Assembly: GCF_028292965.1 (NCBI RefSeq)
Contig: NZ_JAQGLG010000209.1
Span: forward strand, 1-47,856
Length of the DNA stretch: 47,856 nt
Direction: 5' to 3'
DNA from: Sphingomonas bacterium
GTDB taxonomy: Bacteria > Pseudomonadota > Alphaproteobacteria > Sphingomonadales > Sphingomonadaceae
The notes beneath the pieces are model-generated. The model did no database searches. It had not been told where the DNA came from and saw nothing but the letters and a program-made list of their open reading frames with translations. A program made the position numbers and the translations under genes. How positions within the stretch are numbered: the first letter of the stretch is position 1; every line of letters begins with the position of its first letter. This document shows, piece after piece, positions 42,361 through 47,856 of this stretch.

Positions 42361-43535
42361 CAGCCTTTTGTCGCGGGCCGGGCGATCCAGCGCAAGACGA
42401 CAAAGCCGGCAACGGCCGACAGCCCCGATCCGATCAGCACGCCGATCTTGACCGAATCCATCCGCGCGGGCGTATCGAACGCCAGACCGCCAATGAACAG
42501 GCTCATGGTGAAGCCGATGCCGGCGAGCAGCAGCACGCCGTAAAGCTGCGTCCAGCTTACCCCGCGCGGCCGCGGGGCGATGCCGAGCCGATCGGCGAGT
42601 GCGATGCCGCCGAGCATGCCGGCTTGTTTGCCGACGAACAGCCCGGCGGCGACCGCGACGACCAAAGGCTCGGCCAGTGCGTGCAGGCCGAGCCCGCCCA
42701 GCGCGACCCCGGCATTTGCCAGCGCGAACAGCGGCACGATGAGGAAGGCGACCCAGGGACTCAGTGCATGTTCGAGCCGGTGCAGCGGCGAGGTCGCCTC
42801 ATCCTTGCCGATTGGGATCAGCGCGGCGGCGAGTACGCCGGCGACGGTCGCGTGCACGCCCGAACGCAGCACCAGCCACCACAGGATCGCGAAGCACAGC
42901 AGGAACGGCCACAAGGCGGTAACGCCGCGCCGTCCCAGCGCCCACATCACCGCGAGCATGCCGGCGGCGGCGAGCAAGGCGCCGATATCGATGCCCTTGC
43001 TGTAGACGATCGCGATGATCGCCACCGCGCCCATATCGTCGACGATCGCGACGGTGGTGAGGAATAGCTTCAACTGTGTCGGCACGCGCTTGCCGAGCAG
43101 CGCCAGCACGCCGACCGCGAAGGCGATGTCGGTCGCCGCCGGGATCGCCCAGCCGCGCCGGAGTGCGGGATCGCCCCAGCTGATCGCAAGATAGACCAAG
43201 GCAGGGGCCGCCATGCCGGCGATTGCCGCGACCAGGGGCAGACGGCGGTCGGCCGGGCGCGACAATTCGCCGGCGACGATCTCGCGTTTGATCTCCAGCC
43301 CGACGAGCAGGAAGAACAGCGCCATCAGGCCGTCATTGACCCATAGATGCGCCGTCATGGGGCCGATCGCTGGCGCCAGCACTGGTCCGGTCTCGGCGTG
43401 AAGGAGGTGGAAATAGCTGTAGGCGAGCGGCGAATTGGCGAGAATCATCGCCAGTGCCGCAGCGGCGATCAGCACGATCCCGCCGGCGGCTTCGTCGGCG
43501 AGGAACTGTCGCAAGGTTGAGAGCGGGCGCCGCAT
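42360..43535 (-). CDS. nhaA: Na+/H+ antiporter NhaA
   Basis: The 391-residue membrane protein has the NhaA landmarks: WVNDGLMALFFLLVGLEIKR, the transport-site Asp pair in TVAIVDDMGAVAIIA, and the second-half GIGFTMSLFIGGLAF. It exchanges two protons for one Na+ and controls pH and salt balance. Start ATG 43535 (MRRPLSTLRQF) is preferred over 43571, which adds a non-conserved piece. The HDAC-like gene overlaps its stop. First gene of the four-gene operon. Confidence 0.95.
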   Translation of the reverse strand: MRRPLSTLRQFLADEAAGGIVLIAAAALAMILANSPLAYSYFHLLHAETGPVLAPAIGPMTAHLWVNDGLMALFFLLVGLEIKREIVAGELSRPADRRLPLVAAIAGMAAPALVYLAISWGDPALRRGWAIPAATDIAFAVGVLALLGKRVPTQLKLFLTTVAIVDDMGAVAIIAIVYSKGIDIGALLAAAGMLAVMWALGRRGVTALWPFLLCFAILWWLVLRSGVHATVAGVLAAALIPIGKDEATSPLHRLEHALSPWVAFLIVPLFALANAGVALGGLGLHALAEPLVVAVAAGLFVGKQAGMLGGIALADRLGIAPRPRGVSWTQLYGVLLLAGIGFTMSLFIGGLAFDTPARMDSVKIGVLIGSGLSAVAGFVVLRWIARPATKG

Positions 43536-43601
43536 CGCGCGCCTTTTGCACCGAAGCGTGGTGCTCGTCACGCAGTTCCGGAGCAGGGAAGCTAGCCATT
43601 T

Positions 43602-43699
43602 CCGTCATGCCGGACTTGTTCCGGCACCCACCGTTCCGCAAACCCATCGCGCGTTATGGACGCGGCACCGTGGACCCCGGAACAAGTCCGGGGTGACGG
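43602..43699. repeat. REP-like intergenic palindrome
   Basis: The arm starting CCGTCATGCCGGACTTGTTC at 43602 and the closing arm ending AAGTCCGGGGTGACGG at 43699 are inverted copies; each arm also folds on itself (GCCGGA/TCCGGC). Such dispersed palindromes are common in sphingomonad intergenic regions. It lies upstream of nhaA, which reads away from it. Confidence 0.7.
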
Positions 43700-43760
43700 G
43701 GTGTTGGATCAATGGATTGGGTGATCAGCGCCAGCGGCGCGCAACCGCAGGCGATCGAGC

Positions 43761-43976
43761 TCAGGACGCGGTGGCGAGCGCTTCCTGGCTGTCGCGCGTC
43801 ACGACGCGGCTTTCGCGCTCGATGCGGGCAGCGGCGGTGCGCTCCTGGCGGTCGGCGATTTCTTCCCAGGCGCGGGCGGCGCGCTCGCAGCGCTCCTTGA
43901 CGTTGCTGAGAGTGGAGGCGTCGCCATTGGCGCGCTCGGCGGCGGCACGTGCGCGGCTGATCTGCGGGGTATCCAT
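43761..43976 (-). CDS. Small charged hypothetical protein
   Basis: The 71-residue protein is mostly helix-forming and rich in Ala, Glu and Arg (ISRARAAAERANGDAS, ERCERAARAWEEIADRQERT). It may form a short coiled coil. No family was recognised. ATG 43976 follows GGAG; a longer frame to 44045 runs into the cspA stop region and looks non-coding. It lies downstream of the cold-shock gene on the same strand, 76 bases away. Confidence 0.65.
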   Translation of the reverse strand: MDTPQISRARAAAERANGDASTLSNVKERCERAARAWEEIADRQERTAAARIERESRVVTRDSQEALATAS

Positions 43977-44052
43977 AGGGCGGGCTCCAATATTGGTAGA
44001 AAGAGAAAATGGCGGCGCGAGCCCGAGGACCCGCGCCGCCGGCATACCGTGA

Positions 44053-44262
44053 TTATTCGGCGTGCTGCAGGTTGACGGCGCTCATCTTGCCGCGCTTGTC
44101 CTGCTCCAGCTCGTACGACACGCGGTCGTTCTGGGCCAGCGGGCCCATGCCCGAACGCTCGAGCGACGAGATGTGCACGAAGGCGTCGTTCCCGCCGCCA
44201 TCGGGCGAGATGAAGCCGAAGCCTTTTTCGGTATTGAAGAACTTGACGGTTCCGGTGGTCAT
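44053..44262 (-). CDS. Cold-shock protein (CspA family)
   Basis: The 69-residue protein is a full cold-shock domain: MTTGTVKFFNTEKGFGFISP with RNP1 (KGFGFI) and RNP2 (DAFVHIS), ending NDRVSYELEQDKRGKMSAV. It binds single-stranded RNA or DNA and melts RNA structure at low temperature. Start ATG 44262 (MTTGTVKFF) is clear; the in-frame extension to 44400 is the transcript leader. The long 5' leader is typical of cold-regulated csp mRNAs. Confidence 0.96.
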   Translation of the reverse strand: MTTGTVKFFNTEKGFGFISPDGGGNDAFVHISSLERSGMGPLAQNDRVSYELEQDKRGKMSAVNLQHAE

Positions 44263-44455
44263 ATTGAATTCCTTCTTGCTGGGGGGACGCCCGAGATGCG
44301 GACGACCCGGTGCCGTGGCAGCAGGGAAAGAAGGAGAAAGGAGCCGCAAAGCGCCGAAGACCGTCGATGTGCGACTGAAGCCCGGTCTATATAGGAGCAA
44401 AGGTGCAAAATGTACAGCCGCGCGACTCTAGAGCGGCCGGGCGGGTACTTTATCG

Positions 44456-44785
44456 CTACTTCGCGGCGAGCAATGCCTCGACCGCTGTCAGCCCTTCTTC
44501 GCTCGCCACAGCGAGGTCGATTGGACGTCCACCGAGCCCGTCGTGGACGGTGTTGAGGAACGTCGTCGCGGTGCCCGCGGCGGGGAAAGTCTTCAGCGCA
44601 AGCTTGACCACCAGCCCCTGGCGCTCGGCCGCGCGCGGCGTCAGCTTGACCCCGATGAAGCGGTTGCGCGGGGTCGGCGGCAACGGGCGCGGCGCGACCG
44701 TGACGACGGTCGGCTCGGCCGGGACATGCGGCTGGATCGCGGCACGCACCCGCTCATTGGCTTTTCCGCCGCGGCTCAGGCGCAT
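44456..44785 (-). CDS. MbcA/ParS/Xre-antitoxin-like protein
   Basis: The 109-residue protein ends with FLNTVHDGLGGRPIDLAVAS and EEGLTAVEALLAAK, the shape of the MbcA/ParS (DUF2384) antitoxin C-terminal domain. The N-terminal half is Pro- and Arg-rich and resembles nothing I know. RES-type toxin genes that normally neighbour such antitoxins are absent on both sides, so it stands alone. The start is uncertain: no clear ribosome-binding site precedes ATG 44785. Confidence 0.6.
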   Translation of the reverse strand: MRLSRGGKANERVRAAIQPHVPAEPTVVTVAPRPLPPTPRNRFIGVKLTPRAAERQGLVVKLALKTFPAAGTATTFLNTVHDGLGGRPIDLAVASEEGLTAVEALLAAK

Positions 44786-45006
44786 CGGTCGGTCCGGTCG
44801 CGATAAAGGCAGGTCATGCGCTTCACTCCACTGGTAAGCGGGAGCACGCGTCTCTCAGCCATCGGCGCTTACAAACAGACTGCCGACGATCCGCGCAGTC
44901 TAGGCGATTGGCCACCGATTGGAAAGCGAGGCGATTTTTTCGTCGCCATGTCACATTCCGCATCGCCGTTTCGTCAGGTCTGCACAACCGATGAAAGGAT
45001 GATTTC

Positions 45007-45462
45007 ATGACTGCCCGCCTCAACCCGTTCGCCGCCGCACCCGAGCTTGCCCAGGCGTTCCTCGCCTTCTCCACCCAGGTCGGCGAAAGCGGCCTCGAAA
45101 AGCCGCTGCTCGAGCTGGTCAAGATCCGCGCCTCGCAGATCAACGGCTGCGCCAACTGCCTCAACATGCACACCTATGAAGCGCGTCAGGCCGGCGAGAC
45201 CGAGCAGCGCATCCACCTGATCGCGGCCTGGCACGAGGCGCCTTGCTATACCGATCGCGAGCGCGCCGCTCTGGCCTGGACCGAGCATATGACGCTTGTT
45301 GCCGAAAAACGCGCACCGGCCGATGTCTATGCCGCGCTCGACGCACAGTTCAGCAAGGAAGAGCAGCTCAAGCTGATGATGATGATCATCGTGATCAACG
45401 GCTGGAACCGGCTCGCGGTCGGCTTCGACATGTACGAGCCGAGCTATGGGTGGAAGGCGTGA
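45007..45462 (+). CDS. Carboxymuconolactone-decarboxylase/AhpD-like protein
   Basis: The 151-residue protein has the CMD/AhpD signature INGCANCLNMHTYEARQAGE with a CxxC pair and following His, and LIAAWHEAPCYTDRERAALA. Members are peroxidase partners or decarboxylases that use the CxxC. ATG 45007 follows AAAGGATG. Its stop overlaps the GTG start of the sigma-factor gene (GTGA), so the two are coupled; such pairs often respond to oxidative or envelope stress. Confidence 0.9.
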   Translation: MTARLNPFAAAPELAQAFLAFSTQVGESGLEKPLLELVKIRASQINGCANCLNMHTYEARQAGETEQRIHLIAAWHEAPCYTDRERAALAWTEHMTLVAEKRAPADVYAALDAQFSKEEQLKLMMMIIVINGWNRLAVGFDMYEPSYGWKA

Positions 45463-46319
45463 GCGACACCGGCGCCGCCACCTTCGACGCGCTTCGGCCA
45501 AAGCTGACGCGCGTCGCCTACCGCATGCTCGGCTCGGTCGCCGATGCCGAGGATGTGGTGCAGGATGCGTGGCTGCGCTGGGCCGACACCGCCCATGACG
45601 AGGTCCGCGTGCCCGAGGCGTTCCTGCGCCGCGTGGTGACGCGGCTATGCCTCGACCAGCTCAAGTCGGCGCGCGTCCGGCGTGAGGAATATGTCGGCCC
45701 GTGGCTGCCCGAGCCGGTGGTCGAAGCCGAGCAGGAGACCGACGACGTCACCCTGCCGCTGATGCTCGCGCTCGAACGGCTCTCGCCGCTCGAGCGCGCG
45801 GCGTTCCTGCTCCATGACGTGTTCGGCGAGAGTTTCGACGATGTCGCCGAGTCGCTCGGCCGCGATTCGGCGGCCTGCCGCCAGCTCGCCGCCCGTGCCC
45901 GCGAGCATGTTCGCGCCGAGAAGACGCGTTTCCCGGTCGAGCGCGAACACGGCCTGGAAATCGCCCAGGCGTTCTTCGCGGCGTCGCGCGGCGGCGAGAT
46001 CGGCCAGCTCGGCGCGCTGCTGGCAAACGACGTCAGCCTTTATTCGGACGGTGGCGGCAAGCGCCCCGCGGCGGCCCGCGTCATGCTCGGGGCGAGCGAG
46101 GTGACCCGCACCTTCGCCGCGATCGGTCGCCTGCTGCGCGGGCATTTCGGCACGCTGGTGCGCTTCGCCTGGGTGAACGGCCTGCCCGGCTTCGTCACCC
46201 GCGAAGCCGATGGCGTGTTGCAGACCACCGCGCTGCTGATCGACGACGGACGGATCAAGGCGATTTACGTCATGCGCAACCCCGACAAGCTGCGGCATCT
46301 CGAGACTTCGCTCCACTGA
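45459..46319 (+). CDS. ECF sigma factor, SigJ-like with SnoaL-type tail
   Basis: The 286-residue protein has sigma region 2 (ALRPKLTRVAYRMLGSVADA, EDVVQDAWLRW) and region 4 (LERLSPLERAAFLLHDVFGE, SFDDVAESLGRDSAACRQLA). A C-terminal extension (about 165-286) resembles the SnoaL-like domain of SigJ-type factors, thought to sense or bind a ligand. No anti-sigma gene is adjacent. GTG 45459 overlaps the CMD-like stop. Confidence 0.9.
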   Translation: MSDTGAATFDALRPKLTRVAYRMLGSVADAEDVVQDAWLRWADTAHDEVRVPEAFLRRVVTRLCLDQLKSARVRREEYVGPWLPEPVVEAEQETDDVTLPLMLALERLSPLERAAFLLHDVFGESFDDVAESLGRDSAACRQLAARAREHVRAEKTRFPVEREHGLEIAQAFFAASRGGEIGQLGALLANDVSLYSDGGGKRPAAARVMLGASEVTRTFAAIGRLLRGHFGTLVRFAWVNGLPGFVTREADGVLQTTALLIDDGRIKAIYVMRNPDKLRHLETSLH

Positions 46320-46462
46320 CCCGTTCGATGCTCGTTTTTTTTGGGGGATCATTGTCGGCCGCAACGCGTTGTCATGTCGCAAAGATGACATTCGCCGCTT
46401 GCGTCCGGGCGGGTAAGCTTACATCCAGACAGGCAAGGGCGCACACCGGGGGGAATCGCGTT

Positions 46463-47431
46463 TTGAGTCTGCTGGAAACCATGCCGGCGCTGTTACTGGC
46501 GATGACACCGGTCCAGACGGGCGCGGTGCAGCCGCAGGTCGCGACCCCGGCGCCCGTGGCGGCCGAGGCACCGGCGGCCGAACAAAAGGCCCCGGCGACC
46601 CAGGCCGCCAACGACAATCCCGAAAACGACATCATCGTCACCGCGGCCAAGCGCCCGCTGGCGCCCGACCCGATCAAAGCGGTCAACCTCGCCTCGTTCA
46701 ACGTCACCCAGACGTTCGACAAGGCGTTCATCGGCCCGATCTCGCTGGCCTACAAGAACAACGTACCCAGCCCGATCCGCAGCGGCATCCACAATTTCCT
46801 CTACAATCTGCGCGAGCCGATCGTGTTCCTGAACTTCGTGTTGCAGCTGAAATTCGGCAAGGCGGCGGAGACGGCGGCGCGTTTCGCGATCAACAGCACC
46901 GTCGGTGTCGGCGGGGTGATGGACATCGCCAAACGCAAGCCGTTCAAGCTGCCGCGGCGCGGCAATGGCTTTGCCGATACGCTCGGTTTCTACGGCATCC
47001 CCAACGGCCCGTTCATGTTCCTGCCGATCGTCGGCCCGACCACGGTGCGCGATCTGTTCGGCGGCTTCGTCGACCGGCTGATCCTGCCGATCGGTGTCGG
47101 CAAGCCCTTCACCAGCACGACCTATACCGCGCCCGCCGGCGCGCTCGGCGCGCTCGATCACCGTGCCGAGTTCGACGAGGAACTGCACATCCTGCACGAC
47201 AATGTGCCCAACCCGTATGAATCCTCGCGCGACTTCTACCTGCGCCGCCGCCAGGCCGAGATCGATTATCTGAAAGGCAAGCGCACCGAAGGCGCCGCCC
47301 CGATGTCGGAAAACCCGCTGGGTTATATCCCGCCGAGCGGCGTCATCGTGCCGCCGCCGGTCGTGCCGACCGTTCCGGCGCCCGCACCCGCAGCGCCCGC
47401 GGCCGCCGACCAGCCGGCGGCGAAGCCCTGA
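46463..47431 (+). CDS. MlaA-family lipid-asymmetry protein without lipobox
   Basis: The protein of about 322 residues carries the MlaA/VacJ domain (about 70-260): NFLYNLREPIVFLNFVLQLK, RFAINSTVGVGGVMDIAKR, DTLGFYGIPNGPFMFLPIVG. MlaA removes misplaced phospholipids from the outer membrane. No lipobox Cys is seen after the hydrophobic start, which is unusual. An Ala/Pro-rich linker and DIIVTAAKRP, reminiscent of a TonB box, precede the domain, and the C-terminus is a long Pro/Ala-rich tail. The start is uncertain: TTG 46463 has GGGGGG ahead, and ATG 46481 is the alternative. Confidence 0.85.
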   Translation: MSLLETMPALLLAMTPVQTGAVQPQVATPAPVAAEAPAAEQKAPATQAANDNPENDIIVTAAKRPLAPDPIKAVNLASFNVTQTFDKAFIGPISLAYKNNVPSPIRSGIHNFLYNLREPIVFLNFVLQLKFGKAAETAARFAINSTVGVGGVMDIAKRKPFKLPRRGNGFADTLGFYGIPNGPFMFLPIVGPTTVRDLFGGFVDRLILPIGVGKPFTSTTYTAPAGALGALDHRAEFDEELHILHDNVPNPYESSRDFYLRRRQAEIDYLKGKRTEGAAPMSENPLGYIPPSGVIVPPPVVPTVPAPAPAAPAAADQPAAKP

Positions 47432-47445
47432 GGCCTCCTCCTCGT

Positions 47446-47518
47446 GCTCCTGCGAAAGCAGGAGCCCAGGTTAGCGGAGCGCAGCGCCCGCGATCCTGGA
47501 CCCCCGCTTTCGCGGGGG
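47446..47518. terminator. Two hairpins between convergent mlaA-like and katG genes
   Basis: GCTCCTGC-GAAA-GCAGGAGC (47446-47465) and CCCCCGC-TTTC-GCGGGGG (47501-47518) are perfect stems with tetraloops. They lie between two convergent genes and could end transcription from both sides. The sequences resemble dispersed intergenic palindromes of sphingomonads. Confidence 0.6.
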
Positions 47519-47543
47519 AACGAAGCGGGGATATCGTAACCCG

Positions 47544-47856
<313 letters not shown>

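Overview
The window is GC-rich alphaproteobacterial chromosome, most likely from a sphingomonad (Sphingomonas or a close relative). The signs are a very large TonB-dependent receptor (TBDR) next to SapC-like and flavin-dependent halogenase-like genes, an NDUFA9-like Rossmann protein beside a tRNA-Leu, and intergenic palindromes of the type common in that group. All assignments come from reading the sequence; no database search was run.

Region A (1-15667) is a tRNA-associated genomic island. A complete tRNA-Leu(CAG) at 281-367 is followed by a P4-type tyrosine integrase (531-1751). The last 18 bases of the tRNA recur, with one base missing, at 15651-15667, so the element spans about 15.3 kb. 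Repeats of GTTGGTAT lie just inside both ends and look like integrase arm sites. Cargo: a glycine-rich lipoprotein with a trypsin-like protease; a six-gene block of membrane protein, ABC importer (binding lipoprotein, two permeases, ATPase) and TylF-like methyltransferase; a hotdog thioesterase; a second integrase fragment; a caspase-like/beta-propeller protein; and an AlpA-like regulator. No relaxase or conjugation gene is seen.

Region B (15668-16491) holds debris: a frameshifted second integrase start placed after the right end much as the intact integrase is placed after the tRNA, and a fragment of a PD-(D/E)XK-like nuclease.

Region C (16492-32700) is a carbohydrate locus, probably for beta-glucan. 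A minus-strand operon runs TBDR, halogenase-like 1, SapC-like, JmjC/cupin-like, halogenase-like 2, LacI-type repressor. Divergent from it are a GH3 beta-glucosidase and an MFS transporter. A second minus-strand operon holds GH16, a DUF6445-like oxygenase and a Tat-exported beta-helix protein. Three near-identical palindromes (consensus TTGAGAACGTTCTCAA) sit upstream of all three transcription units, which points to one LacI regulon. The proposed flow is GH16 cleavage outside, TBDR uptake, GH3 trimming and MFS import. The role of the halogenase/SapC/cupin/DUF6445 set is unknown.

Region D (32700-33200) is a scar zone with an IS3-type transposase remnant and the 3' part of a tRNA-Arg(CCG) that starts at the anticodon loop.

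Region E (33200-39166) has a LytS/LytTR two-component pair divergent from a tightly overlapping five-gene sulfur-handling operon: exported double rhodanese, two half-size YeeE/YedE transporters, a rhodanese without its cysteine, and a class V aminotransferase-like protein. Direct repeats 20 bp apart between them are a candidate LytTR site.

Region F (39168-47856) has a four-gene overlapping operon (nhaA, histone-deacetylase-like, COQ7-like, GMC oxidoreductase), a small hypothetical gene, a cold-shock gene, an orphan antitoxin-like gene, a carboxymuconolactone decarboxylase-like gene overlapping an ECF sigma factor, an MlaA-like gene and the 3' end of katG.
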